Of a DNA stretch of 64,000 nt, positions 48,501 through 56,700 are shown one piece after another. Positions within the stretch are counted from its first letter, which is position 1; each line of letters begins with the position of its first letter. The position numbers and the translations under genes were made by a program. The notes below the pieces were generated by a model. The model was not told the DNA's origin and ran no database searches. It was given only the letters and a program-made list of their open reading frames with translations. Source of the stretch: Xenophilus arseniciresistens (GTDB taxonomy: Bacteria > Pseudomonadota > Gammaproteobacteria > Burkholderiales > Burkholderiaceae_C). The stretch lies in contig NZ_JAQIPB010000003.1 in NCBI RefSeq assembly GCF_028023875.1, forward strand, positions 186,001 through 250,000. The letters are read 5' to 3'.

Positions 48501-49528
48501 TGCCCGCCCAGCAGGCCCAGGTCGCGGCGCAGCTGTTCGCTGCGGTAGCGCCCGCGCCGGCGCGCCTGGATCTGCGCCCTGGCCAGTTGGGCGATGAACT
48601 CGCCCAGCGGCTGGCCCGGCGCAGCGGCCACGCGCAGCGGCAGCACGTTCATCACCGTGGCCGTGGCGCGCGCGCTGGCGCTGCCCAGGCGGCCCATGGA
48701 GGGCACGCCCACCACGGCCTCGGGCGCGCCGGCCATGCGCTGGCAGTACAGGGCCGTCAGCGCCGTGAGCACGTCGGGCCACATCTGGCCCTGGGCCTTG
48801 GCAAAGCCCAGCACGCGCGCGCGCCAGTCGTCGCTCAGATGCAGGCTGCGGCGGTGGCAGAAATGCGCGCTGCCCGCGCGCCCTGCCGCCATGCCCGCCA
48901 CTTCGGGCATGGGTGTGAGGGCCTCGCGCCACCAGGCGGCCTCTTCGCTGCGGCGCGTGCTGCTGCGGTAGGCCGCGTCTTCGTCGATCACGCCCTGCAG
49001 CGGCGCCAGCGGCGGCGGCACGGCGGCTTGCGCGCCGGGCTCCACGGCCTGCGCATAAAGCTGCGCCACGCGCTCGCCCCACAGCGCCATGCCGTAGCCG
49101 TCATTGCTCAGGTGGTGCGCGCGCTGGTACCAGCAGAAGGACTGCGGGCCCAGCACATACAGGCGCTGCAGCGCGAGCCCGTCGCGCAGGGGGTCGATGG
49201 CCGTGCCCATGTCCTGCTGCATCGCGGCCTCGGCCGCGGCGCGCGGGTCGGCCAGTGCGCGCAGGTCCACCACGTCCAGCCGCGGCGTGCGCGAGGGATC
49301 GATCCACTGCATGGGCTCGGTGCCCTGCAGGCGGAACGCAAGCGACAGCGACTGGCATTCGGCCGCCGCCTGGTCGGCCACCGCGGTGAAGGCGGCCACG
49401 TCCAGCGGGCCGTCCATCCACAGCGCGTGCGCGGTGTTGAAGCTGGGATTGGCCGGCGCCAGCTGCTGGGCGTACCACAGGCCCGCCTGGGCCTCCGTCA
49501 GCGGCCACGTCACGGCATCACTGCTCAT
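45569..49528 (-). CDS. entF: serine-activating non-ribosomal peptide synthetase, EntF type
   Basis: The 1319-residue protein has domains C-A-T-TE. Condensation (about 8-430) has HHLSNDG near 141. Adenylation (about 445-945) has YTSGSTGEPKG near 599 and HNLYGPTEAAVDVS. The carrier has FFGLGGDSLSA near 998. The thioesterase has GWSVGG near 1141 and a late HSQMTS His. Reading the ten pocket positions by alignment to the known pattern gives D-V-W-H-F-S-L-V-D-K, the code I know for EntF serine. It should join dihydroxybenzoate to Ser and cyclise or release the product. No MbtH-like gene is in the window. Confidence 0.95.
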   Translation of the reverse strand: MSSDAVTWPLTEAQAGLWYAQQLAPANPSFNTAHALWMDGPLDVAAFTAVADQAAAECQSLSLAFRLQGTEPMQWIDPSRTPRLDVVDLRALADPRAAAEAAMQQDMGTAIDPLRDGLALQRLYVLGPQSFCWYQRAHHLSNDGYGMALWGERVAQLYAQAVEPGAQAAVPPPLAPLQGVIDEDAAYRSSTRRSEEAAWWREALTPMPEVAGMAAGRAGSAHFCHRRSLHLSDDWRARVLGFAKAQGQMWPDVLTALTALYCQRMAGAPEAVVGVPSMGRLGSASARATATVMNVLPLRVAAAPGQPLGEFIAQLARAQIQARRRGRYRSEQLRRDLGLLGGQRRLHGALINVQPFYKPLRLPGLHCVLQILGTGPIDDITIGFRGDGVQSLMLEIEANPGLYSEAAVESHLTRLEAFIEAALDAATVDDAPLASPAEAQRHVFALNATEHAVPETTLVALMLAQMRARPQAIALEFEGATLSYAELDARTQALAQQLRAQGVAADTRVAVALPRSLELLIALVAVQRAGGAYLPLDLTHPSERLARVVQLAQPLLALVQPEDAARLPAGLPTLAPAQWAVQPSAQLLPEVQPQHAAYVIYTSGSTGEPKGVLVEHRAIVNRLEWMREHYGFGPDERILQKTPATFDVSVWEFFLPLITGCTLVIAPPEAHRDPAWLARILREQRIGTCHFVPSMLAAFLADPASRGIRMQRVFCSGEELPAPLRDRFHATLSAELHNLYGPTEAAVDVSYWNAHPRDLSLPVPIGFPVWNTRLYVLDARMRAQPPGVAGDLYLGGVQLARGYLGRDDLTAERFLSDPHRPGERIYKTGDLARWREEDGAVVFLGRSDHQVKIRGLRIELGEIDAAMASFPAVLRAEVIVREDRAGERRLVAYVQPRLAQEGCDLHALRAHVAARVPDYMVPAAFVALADWPVTSNGKLDRRALPAPALAADGGSAPRVPLATATEEAVAGIFRELLALPADLPLGGDADFFGLGGDSLSAVQLLLRVQEQWRRDPGLGALFESPTVAALAAAIDSGQVSFDSGLKPLIQLASGDPKQAPLFVIHPAGGIAWGYRHLARVIANPQLLEDTRGAVSRSVWGLQSPALAPEAPLPASIDALAQQYAQRVVQLQPAGPIHLMGWSVGGILAQAMAVALQQQGRDVGLVALLDAYPADVWRAEPEPTPQQALRALLAIAGYDPEGHPELDTREKLVAFLREGDSALGNLPAAALEGVVRVVTDTNRLIREHHHRRMAGTLTHVRAARDHAGKPQLQAAGWAAYADDVQRLEVPLLHSQMTSAAATELIAPMLIARMAEGAAPQ

Positions 49529-49547
49529 GCTGCAAAGCGCCCCACCT

Positions 49548-49805
49548 TCACAGGCTCTGGCGAGCGCAGAGCACCTTCCACCAGCCTTCCAGCGTGGTGT
49601 GCTCGGCCAGGTCCGAGAAATCGATCTTCAGGCCGGCTTCGTTCCAGCCCATGATCAGGTTGAGCATGCGCATGGAGTCCAGGCCCACGTCCATGAGGTT
49701 GTCGTCCAGGGCGATGTCCTCGGGCGCCTCGCCCACCATGCGGGCCACGTCGGCGCGCAGCTTTTCCAGGGTCAGGACGGGGGCGGAGGAAGTCGGATCG
49801 GTCAT
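49548..49805 (-). CDS. stand-alone aryl carrier protein for dihydroxybenzoate
   Basis: The 85-residue carrier has the phosphopantetheine Ser in DVGLDSMRMLNL. The end (DFSDLAEHTTLEGWWKVL) matches the C-terminal carrier domain of EntB/DhbB, including the WWK helix. EntE should load 2,3-dihydroxybenzoate on it and the EntF condensation domain should accept the acyl group. It sits between entE and entF, 19 bp before entF, and replaces the carrier domain missing from the isochorismatase. Confidence 0.9.
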   Translation of the reverse strand: MTDPTSSAPVLTLEKLRADVARMVGEAPEDIALDDNLMDVGLDSMRMLNLIMGWNEAGLKIDFSDLAEHTTLEGWWKVLCARQSL

Positions 49806-49884
49806 GGCTAAAGGGCAGTCAGCAAAGGGCGCGGCTCACACAGCAGCAGGCGCGCCCCGGAAAAAGAAACAACGGCAGGAAGAA

Positions 49885-51552
49885 TCAGCCCTGCGCGGGC
49901 TGCGCCTTGAGGAAGTCTTCGCGCAGGCGCGCGCGCAATTCCTTGCGGCTGGTCTTGCCCACGGCGGTGGTCTCGAAGGCGTCGACAAAAACGATCTGGT
50001 CGGGGATCTTGTAGGCGGCCACACCGCGCTCGCGCATCCAGGCCTTGAGCGCGGGGCCGCGCGGCCTGGCCTCGCCAGCGCGCGGGATGACGAACGCGCA
50101 GATGCGCTCGCCCAGGTACTCGTCGGGGATCGACACCACCGCCACGTCGAAGACCTGCGGGTTGGCCAGCAGGTGGTCTTCCACCTCTTCGGCCGAGATC
50201 TTCTCGCCCGCGCGGTTGATGTGGTCGTGCGCGCGGCCCTGCACGTTCAGGTAGCCCTCGGGCGTGCGCAGCACCACGTCGCCGGTGCGGTAGAAGCCGT
50301 CGTCGGTGAAGCTGCGGGCGTTGGCCGCGTCGTCGTTGTGATAGCCGCGGATGGTGTACGGCCCGCGCGTGAGCAGATAACCGGGCTGGCCCTCGGGCAC
50401 GCTGCGGCCCTGGTCGTCCACGATCAGCACCTCGTCGTCGGGGCTGATCGGGCGGCCCTGGGTGTTCAGCACGATCTCGTCGGCATCATCCAGGCGCGTG
50501 TAGTTGACCAGCCCCTCGGCCATGCCGAAGACCTGCTGCAGCCTGCATTTGAGCCCCGCCACCACGCGGCGCGCGGCTTCGGTCGTGAGCTTGGCGCCGC
50601 CCACCTGCAGCACGCGCAGGCTGGAAAGGTCGTGCTTCGTGGACTCGGCCGCCTGCGCCCACAGCAGCGCCAGCGGCGGCACCAGGCCCAGGTCGGTCAC
50701 GCGCTCGCGCTCGATCAGCGCAAAGGTGGTCTCGGGCGAGGGCGAAGGCGACAGCACCACGGTGGCGCCCGCGTAGAAGGCGCCCATCGCGCCGGGCGAG
50801 CTCATCGGGAAGTTGTGCGCGGCCGGCAGCGCGACCATGTAGACGCTGTCTTCGCCGATGCCGCAGATCTCGTTGCTGGCCCTGAAGCTGTAGATGTAGT
50901 CGTCGTGCGTGCGCGGGATCAGCTTCGACAGCCCCGTGCTGCCGCCCGAGATCTGCAGGAAGGCGACGGACTGCGGGTCGGGGTCTTCGGTGGGCAGCAG
51001 CGCGGGGTTGGGCGCGAAGGCGTCGAAGTCTGCGAACTCGCCCGCGTCGCCGCCCACGATCACGGCCTGGCGCAGGTGCGGCAGCTCGCCGGCCTCGGCC
51101 TGGGCCTGGAGTTCTCGCGCGAGCAGGCGGTAGTCGTAGTTCTCGTAGCTGCGCAGCGCCACATAGGCCGCGGCCTGCGATTTGCGCATGAAGTGGCCGA
51201 TCTCGGTGATGCGGTGCGCGGGCAGCGCATACACGGGCACCAGCCCGGCGCGGAACAGGCCGAAGACCACGCTGTAGAAGGCCGGCACGTTGCCCAGCTG
51301 CACCACCACGCGGTCGCCGGGCACCAAGCCCAGGGCCAGAAAGCCCGCGGCGGCGGTCTCGGCACGCTCCCACAGCTGGGCATAGCTCCAGCGCTGCTCG
51401 CCCCCCACCACGGCGGTGCGGCTGCCCAGGCGCTGCGCGCGTTCGCGCAAGAAGGCCGGGAAGGTCTCGCCGCGCCAGTAACCGGCTTCACGGTAGCGGC
51501 GCACCAGCGCGTCGGGCCAGGTCTGGCGCAGGGGAATCAGGGCTTCGGGCAT
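49885..51552 (-). CDS. entE: 2,3-dihydroxybenzoate-AMP ligase
   Basis: The ATG at 51552 gives 555 residues. The enzyme adenylates 2,3-dihydroxybenzoate and transfers it to the aryl carrier protein. The ANL motifs are [19 protein letters not shown] near 204, the aryl-pocket [14 protein letters not shown] with the Asn characteristic of dihydroxybenzoate ligases, [16 protein letters not shown], and [21 protein letters not shown]. The C-terminal Lys is in [13 protein letters not shown] Fur-box-like palindrome lies 51 bases upstream, so this is probably the first gene of the iron-controlled operon. Confidence 0.94.
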   Translation of the reverse strand: MPEALIPLRQTWPDALVRRYREAGYWRGETFPAFLRERAQRLGSRTAVVGGEQRWSYAQLWERAETAAAGFLALGLVPGDRVVVQLGNVPAFYSVVFGLFRAGLVPVYALPAHRITEIGHFMRKSQAAAYVALRSYENYDYRLLARELQAQAEAGELPHLRQAVIVGGDAGEFADFDAFAPNPALLPTEDPDPQSVAFLQISGGSTGLSKLIPRTHDDYIYSFRASNEICGIGEDSVYMVALPAAHNFPMSSPGAMGAFYAGATVVLSPSPSPETTFALIERERVTDLGLVPPLALLWAQAAESTKHDLSSLRVLQVGGAKLTTEAARRVVAGLKCRLQQVFGMAEGLVNYTRLDDADEIVLNTQGRPISPDDEVLIVDDQGRSVPEGQPGYLLTRGPYTIRGYHNDDAANARSFTDDGFYRTGDVVLRTPEGYLNVQGRAHDHINRAGEKISAEEVEDHLLANPQVFDVAVVSIPDEYLGERICAFVIPRAGEARPRGPALKAWMRERGVAAYKIPDQIVFVDAFETTAVGKTSRKELRARLREDFLKAQPAQG

Positions 51553-51602
51553 GGGAAACGGAGAGCAGGGCGACTCGAGAACAGCCGCCGATTCTCCCTC
51601 AG

Positions 51603-51623
51603 TTATCAAGAATGATTCTTATC
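51603..51623 (-). promoter_or_regulatory. Fur-box-like palindrome before entE
   Basis: The core AAGAAT-C-ATTCTT is a perfect 13-bp palindrome, flanked on the minus strand by GAT before and GATAA after. The whole is close to the GATAATGATAATCATTATC Fur consensus. It lies 51-71 bases before entE and overlaps the TAA stop of the MFS gene at 51619. It is the most AT-rich short patch nearby. Confidence 0.7.
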
Positions 51624-52845
51624 GCGATCGTAAAGCCACGCTGGCCGCCAGGGCGAGCAGCGCCAGCCCCACCAGCGCATAGGGCGCGCCGGGCGCCAGC
51701 CGGTAGACCAGGGTGCCGATCAGCGGCCCCAGCACCATGCCCAGTCCCTGCGCGGCCGACAGGTTGCCCGCGGCGGCGCCCTGCTCGTGCGCCTGCACGG
51801 CGTTGGCGGCCATGGCCTGGAAGGTGGGGAAGATGAAGCCCATGCCGAAGGCGGCCACGCCATAGGCCGTGAACAGCAGCGCCTGGCTGTGCACCCAGAA
51901 CACGCTCAGAAAGCTCAGGCCCGAGATCAGCGCCCCCATCCACACCCAGCGCAGCGGCGGCACGCGCTTGAGGCGCATCACCAGTTGCTGCGACACGATC
52001 AGTGCGCAGCCCACGGCCGTCAGCGCCAGCCCCGCCACGCGCGCGCCCTCCTCGGCGCGCAGGCCGAAGCGGTCGATGGCGAAGAAGCCCACCGACACCT
52101 GTGCCACCGCCACCGAGGCCATGGCGATGAAGGCCGTCAGCAGCGGCAGGCGCAGCCGCGCGTCGCCCAGGCCCAGCCCGGCCTTGCCGCCCGGGCCGCC
52201 CGCCGGCGCGGCCACCGGCGGGTGGGCCGGCAGGCGCAGCGCCACCAGCACGAAGGCCAGCGCCGGCAGCGCCGCGGCCACGTACAGCGCCAGCCCCAGG
52301 TCGCGCGAGGCCAGCCAGCCCGCGGCCGCAGGCCCGGCCACCATGCCCACCGCATTGGCCGAGCCCAGCTTGGCCATCACCGAGCCACGCGCGGCCGGCA
52401 CCGTGTGGTCGGCGATCACGGCCGCCGCCGTGGGCGGCACCGCCGCATAGAAGGCGCCGACCAGCGAACGCGCCACCACCAGCGTCAGCACCGCGGCCAC
52501 GCCGCCGATGGCGCCGCGCAGCGCCAGGTCCACGCCCAGCGCCATCGCCAGGTAGGTCAGCGAGAACACGCCCAGCCCGGCCAGCAGCACGGGCTTGCGG
52601 CCCACGCGGTCGCTGGTGCGGCCCCACCAGCGCGCCAGCAGCATCCAGCAGATGCCGCCGGCCGTGACCGACAGGCCCGCCACCCATTCGGGCAGGCCCA
52701 GGCGGCGCACGGCCGGGCCCACCACCGCCACGAAGGCCATCATGGCCATCGTGCCCAGCAGCGCAGCCAGCAGCAGCGGGTACAGGCGAAGGGCAGGCGC
52801 AGGCGCGCCCGAGGAAAGGGGGGAAGTGGGCAAGGCAGAGGACAT
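51619..52845 (-). CDS. MFS exporter, EntS-like candidate siderophore exporter
   Basis: The ATG at 52845 gives 408 residues. The longer frame upstream is Arg/Ala-rich and lacks a helix. About 12 hydrophobic helices are seen, with the MFS loop motif GRTSDRVGRKPVL after helix 2 and a Gly/Pro-rich central loop. The gene lies directly before entE on the same strand. By position it may export the catecholate siderophore, as EntS does. The substrate is not shown by the sequence. Confidence 0.82.
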   Translation of the reverse strand: MSSALPTSPLSSGAPAPALRLYPLLLAALLGTMAMMAFVAVVGPAVRRLGLPEWVAGLSVTAGGICWMLLARWWGRTSDRVGRKPVLLAGLGVFSLTYLAMALGVDLALRGAIGGVAAVLTLVVARSLVGAFYAAVPPTAAAVIADHTVPAARGSVMAKLGSANAVGMVAGPAAAGWLASRDLGLALYVAAALPALAFVLVALRLPAHPPVAAPAGGPGGKAGLGLGDARLRLPLLTAFIAMASVAVAQVSVGFFAIDRFGLRAEEGARVAGLALTAVGCALIVSQQLVMRLKRVPPLRWVWMGALISGLSFLSVFWVHSQALLFTAYGVAAFGMGFIFPTFQAMAANAVQAHEQGAAAGNLSAAQGLGMVLGPLIGTLVYRLAPGAPYALVGLALLALAASVALRSR

Positions 52846-53211
52846 GGCAGGCACCGCAAGGGCCGCTGCCTTCCAGCGCAGGCCGGGGCAACGGCAGCGC
52901 CCGGTGCCGGCAGAAGCTGGCGCGCGCTGGCGGGATGCCCCTGCAGCCGGGGCGTCCCCGCGCGGCACGGGACGCGAGAGACGGGAAAAAGGGAGGGCAG
53001 TGTAGCCAGCGGGGGCGCTTCATGCCGATGCCCGGGGCCCGGCCGTCCTACAGCCGTGCCCGCAGCAGGCCGACTCTGCGCGCGCGCTGCGCTTCCTATG
53101 GTGACCCCGTCAGCCCCGCCGAAGCCTTGGTTGAGATCCGAGAAGGAAGGTGGAACAGGCAGACGCTTTCTCTCAAGAACCACTGTTCATCCCAGACTCA
53201 AGGAGCACACC
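52846..53211. other. 366-bp gap with divergent promoters, no gene supported
   Basis: The gap separates the leftward exporter gene from a rightward small secreted protein gene. The half near 52850-52990 is very GC-rich. The part at 53150-53211 holds the leader of the secreted protein with AAGGAG before its ATG. I see no second Fur-like palindrome here, so iron control of the exporter is not evident from this side. Confidence 0.5.
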
Positions 53212-53511
53212 ATGACCGTTTCGAAGATCAAGCTGTCCCTCGTCACCGCCGCCCTGGTCGCCGCTGGCGCCGTGGTGGCCCAAGGCACGCCGCCGAACCC
53301 CAACGTGGCCAATCCCGCCCTGGGCGCCGGCCAGCAGACGCAGCAAGGCACCTCGATGGGCACCACCGGTGTGCCCACCCCCGCACCCGACACGATGCAG
53401 CAGGCACCCAGCACGGCCCCCAGCAATGCCGTGACGCCCGCCACTCCCTCGGCCCCGCCCTCGACCAGCATGGACGCTCCGATGCGCCCGGCCCGCGCCG
53501 ACCGCAACTGA
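53212..53511 (+). CDS. small secreted Pro/Thr/Ser-rich protein
   Basis: The protein has 99 residues. The signal peptide is MTVSKIKLSLVTAALVAAGAVVAQG, with cleavage probably after AVVAQ. The mature part is low-complexity, rich in Pro, Thr, Ser, Ala and Gln, and likely unfolded in the periplasm. AAGGAG lies seven bases before the ATG. I know no function for this type. It sits 24 bp before an L,D-transpeptidase-like gene and may share its transcript. Confidence 0.75.
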   Translation: MTVSKIKLSLVTAALVAAGAVVAQGTPPNPNVANPALGAGQQTQQGTSMGTTGVPTPAPDTMQQAPSTAPSNAVTPATPSAPPSTSMDAPMRPARADRN

Positions 53512-53535
53512 GCCACTGGCTGCGGAGTCCGCATC

Positions 53536-54348
53536 GTGAGCCTTCGCACCTTTGCCCGCACACGCGCCTGGGTCGCTGCCGCCCTCACGGGGGTGGCGGG
53601 CCTGGGCGCGGCGGTGGCGGTCTTCGGGCCCGGGGACTCGCCGGCCGCCCCCATTGCGATGGCACCGTCGGTGGCAGCCAGCGCGGTGCCCCGGCCCGAG
53701 CCGGCCGTGGTGCAATCGGCGCCCGCGGCGGTGGAAGTCGTGGCCGCAGTGAGGCCCGCCGCGCGCGCCCCCGCACAGCCACCGGCAGCGCTCAGCACCT
53801 CCGCTGCGGCGCTGTGGTCACGCATCACCGCCACTGGCGACCAGGGCGAGCAGCCCTTCGTCATCCTCGACAAGCAGAGCGCGCAGATCTTCGTCTTTGA
53901 TGCGCAAGGCGCGCTGCAGGGCCGCACGCCGGTGCTGCTGGGCCTGGCCCGGGGCGACGACTCGGTGCCCGGCATCGGCCAGAAGGCCATTGCGCAGATT
54001 CGGCCCGACGAACGGACCACGCCCGCGGGCCGCTTCAAGGCCGAGCCCGGGTTGAACCACGAGCACGAGGACATCGTGTGGATCGACTACGACGCCGCCG
54101 TGTCCATGCACCGGCTGCGCCCCACCGCCGTGCCTGCCGAACGCCGCCCGCAGCGGCTGGCCAGCGCGCAGGTCGAGGACAACCGGATTTCCTACGGCTG
54201 CGTGAACGTGCCCCCTGCGTTCTACGACGCCCACATCGCGCCCGGCCTGGGCCGCGAAGGCGGCACCATCTACGTGCTGCCCGAAACGCGCAGCCTGGCG
54301 CAGCAGTTCCCGCAGCTCTTCGAGGGCACGGCGCTGGCCGCGATCTGA
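53536..54348 (+). CDS. L,D-transpeptidase-like (YkuD) exported protein
   Basis: The protein has 270 residues from a GTG start, with an N-terminal membrane/signal helix and a Pro/Ala-rich linker to about 95. The YkuD-like region has LDKQSAQIFVFDAQGAL, a GLARGDDSVPGIG loop, a His in AVSMHRLRPT and the Cys motif NRISYGCVNVP near 218. The usual motif is SHGC; here the His before Gly-Cys is Tyr. It should act on peptidoglycan in the periplasm, or be a divergent member. It is convergent with selD, 14 bp apart. Confidence 0.78.
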   Translation: MSLRTFARTRAWVAAALTGVAGLGAAVAVFGPGDSPAAPIAMAPSVAASAVPRPEPAVVQSAPAAVEVVAAVRPAARAPAQPPAALSTSAAALWSRITATGDQGEQPFVILDKQSAQIFVFDAQGALQGRTPVLLGLARGDDSVPGIGQKAIAQIRPDERTTPAGRFKAEPGLNHEHEDIVWIDYDAAVSMHRLRPTAVPAERRPQRLASAQVEDNRISYGCVNVPPAFYDAHIAPGLGREGGTIYVLPETRSLAQQFPQLFEGTALAAI

Positions 54349-54362
54349 CGATCTGCTGAAAC

Positions 54363-55433
54363 TCAGGCCCGCACGCGCACCTCGGCCGGGCCCTGCACCA
54401 TGCGGCCGATCACGGCCGCCTGGGCGAAGCCGCCGTCTGCGAAGGTCTTGAGCACGTTCGCAGCGGCTTCTGGTGCGCAGGCCACCAGCAGCCCGCCCGA
54501 GGTCTGCGGGTCGGTCAGCAGCGCGCGCAGCGGCGCCGCGCCTTCTGCATCGGCACCCTCCCAGCGCACCTGCGCACCATACGACGCCCAGTTGCGGCCC
54601 GAGGCACCCGTCACGATGCCGCGCGCCGCCAGCGCCTGCACGCCGGGCAGCCAGGGCAGCGCCGCCGCGTCGATCTGCGCCGTAAGCCCCGCGCCGCGCG
54701 CCAGCTCCAGCGTGTGTCCCAGCAGGCCGAAGCCGGTCACGTCGGTCATCGCATGCACCTGCGGCAGCATTGCCAGCGCGGTGCCGGGGCGATTGAGCTG
54801 CGTGGTGGCGGCGATCATGGCCGCGTAGCCCGCCGCATCCAGCACCTCTTTCTTGAGCGCGGCCGACAGGATGCCCACGCCCAGCGGCTTGCCCAGCACG
54901 AGCACGTCGTTCGCGCACGCGGTGGCGTTGCGCTTGAGCTGCGCGATCTCCACGATGCCGATGCCCACCAGCCCGTAGATGGGCTCCACCGAATCGATGG
55001 AATGGCCGCCGGCCAGCGGAATGCCGGCCTCGCGGCAGACCGATTCGCCGCCTTCGAGGATCTTCGCGATGGTGGCGTGCGGCAGCACGTTGATGGGCAT
55101 GCCCACGATGGCCAGCGCCATCAGCGGCTGCGCGCCCATGGCATAGAGGTCCGACAGCGCATTGGTGGCCGCGATGCGGCCGAAGTCATGCGGGTCGTCG
55201 ACGATGGGCATGAAGAAGTCCGTCGTCGCCACGATGGCCTGGCGCTCGTTGATGCGGTAGACGGCCGCATCGTCGGCGGTCTCGCTGCCCACCAGCAGGT
55301 CGGCAAAGGGCATGGGCGGCAGGCTGCTTTGCGCCAGCAGCGAAGACAGCACGCCCGGCGCGATCTTGCAGCCGCAGCCGCCGCCGTGCGAGAGGGATGT
55401 GAGGCGCGGGGGCGTGGCGGCTTGAGAAGTCAT
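54363..55433 (-). CDS. selD: selenide, water dikinase
   Basis: The ATG at 55433 gives 356 residues. The enzyme makes selenophosphate from selenide and ATP. The flexible N-terminal loop SHGGGCGCK contains the catalytic Cys20 and Lys23, so the enzyme itself is not a selenoprotein. Other family signatures are TTDFFMPIVDDPHDFG, ATNALSDLYAMGA and DVTGFGLLGH. No selA, selB or selU neighbour is present. Selenophosphate could serve tRNA 2-selenouridine or selenoproteins encoded elsewhere. Confidence 0.94.
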   Translation of the reverse strand: MTSQAATPPRLTSLSHGGGCGCKIAPGVLSSLLAQSSLPPMPFADLLVGSETADDAAVYRINERQAIVATTDFFMPIVDDPHDFGRIAATNALSDLYAMGAQPLMALAIVGMPINVLPHATIAKILEGGESVCREAGIPLAGGHSIDSVEPIYGLVGIGIVEIAQLKRNATACANDVLVLGKPLGVGILSAALKKEVLDAAGYAAMIAATTQLNRPGTALAMLPQVHAMTDVTGFGLLGHTLELARGAGLTAQIDAAALPWLPGVQALAARGIVTGASGRNWASYGAQVRWEGADAEGAAPLRALLTDPQTSGGLLVACAPEAAANVLKTFADGGFAQAAVIGRMVQGPAEVRVRA

Positions 55434-55566
55434 CGGGCGCTTTTGCAGGAAGTGGGGCACCAAGTTTCGCCCATGCCATCCGCACTTGTCCCCATCACGC
55501 GCCGGGCACAGGTGCAAGAATGAACGCCGCTCGCGCGTGTCGCGCAACCTTCATGGAGTGCCATTC

Positions 55567-56700
55567 ATGCAACGCCGCCAATTCATGCACCTGTCCAGCA
55601 CCGCCGCCGTGGCCGGTGCCGCCACGGCCCTGGGCCTGCCGATGCAGGCATCCGCCGCCACCGCCACGCGCGCGCATCCGGCCGGCGAAGGCTGGCGCGT
55701 TTATGAGATCACCACCACCATCGACCTGAGCGAGCGCACGGCCCAGGGCCGCGTGTGGGTGCCGCTGCCGGCGCAGCAGTTGCTTGGCAGCGACGGCAGC
55801 CCCTACCAGCAGCTGCTGGGCACGCGCCATGAAGCGCCCGGCGCGCAGCAGGCGCGCGTGGTGCGCGGCCCGGCCGGCGCCCAGATGCTGCAGGTTCAAT
55901 GGACCGACCCGCAGGCGCCGCAGCAGCTCAAGCTGGTCAACGAGGTGGCATTGCGCGACCGCGCCACCGACCTGGGCGAAGCCGGCCGCGGCCGCACAGC
56001 CAGCGATGCCGCGCTCAGGCCCTGGCTGCAGCCCAGCACGCTCAAGCCGCTCGACGGCGTGGTGGGCCAGACCGCGCGCAAGATCACCCACGAAGCCGGC
56101 GCGCACACCGACATCGAGAAAGCCCGGGCCATCTACGACTGGATCGTGGCCAACTGCCATCGCAACGGCAGCGTGCGCGGCTGCGGCACCGGCGACGCCG
56201 CCTACGTGCTGACCAGCGGCAACCTGGGCGGCAAGTGCGCCGACCTCAACGGCCTGTTCGTGGCCCTGGCGCGGGCCAGCGGCGTGCCCGCGCGCGACAT
56301 CTACGGCGTGCGCGTGGACGACTCGGCCCGCGGCTACAAGAGCCTGGGCAAGAGCGGCGACATCAGCCGCGCGCAGCACTGCCGCGCCGAGTTCTATGCG
56401 CAGGGCCACGGCTGGGTGCCGGTGGATCCGGCCGACGTGCGCAAGGTCATGCTCGAAGAGGAAAAGGGCGGCCTGCCGCGCGCCGACGCGCGCGTGCGCG
56501 CAGCCAACGCCCTGCTCTTCGGCGCCTGGGAATCGAACTGGGTCGGCTACAACAGCGCCGAAGACCTGCGCCTGCCCGGCAGCCGCCAGACCGCGCCGCT
56601 GGGCTTCTTCATGTACCCCCATGGCGAAACGGCGCAGGGCCGCCTCGACAGCCTGGATCCGGCCAGCTTCCGCTACAGCATCCAGTCCCGGCGCGCCTGA
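55567..56700 (+). CDS. Tat-exported transglutaminase-like cysteine protease-fold protein
   Basis: From the ATG at 55567 it has 377 residues. The N-terminus MQRRQFMHLSS is a twin-arginine signal followed by a hydrophobic stretch ending AHP/ASA. The transglutaminase-like domain (about 165-300) has the triad in GGKCADLNGLFVALARASG (Cys), AQHCRAEFYAQGHG (His) and VPVDPAD (Asp). The activity is probably peptidase or amidase in the periplasm. The stop shares one base with the start of the TlpA-like gene, so the two are translationally coupled. Confidence 0.83.
   Translation: MQRRQFMHLSSTAAVAGAATALGLPMQASAATATRAHPAGEGWRVYEITTTIDLSERTAQGRVWVPLPAQQLLGSDGSPYQQLLGTRHEAPGAQQARVVRGPAGAQMLQVQWTDPQAPQQLKLVNEVALRDRATDLGEAGRGRTASDAALRPWLQPSTLKPLDGVVGQTARKITHEAGAHTDIEKARAIYDWIVANCHRNGSVRGCGTGDAAYVLTSGNLGGKCADLNGLFVALARASGVPARDIYGVRVDDSARGYKSLGKSGDISRAQHCRAEFYAQGHGWVPVDPADVRKVMLEEEKGGLPRADARVRAANALLFGAWESNWVGYNSAEDLRLPGSRQTAPLGFFMYPHGETAQGRLDSLDPASFRYSIQSRRA

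Noticed and set aside
45566-49654. A 1362-residue open frame on the plus strand opposite entF
   Set aside because: It is the antisense shadow of the GC-rich entF gene, with His/Gln/Arg/Ala-rich sequence and no domain. EntF has clear catalytic motifs.
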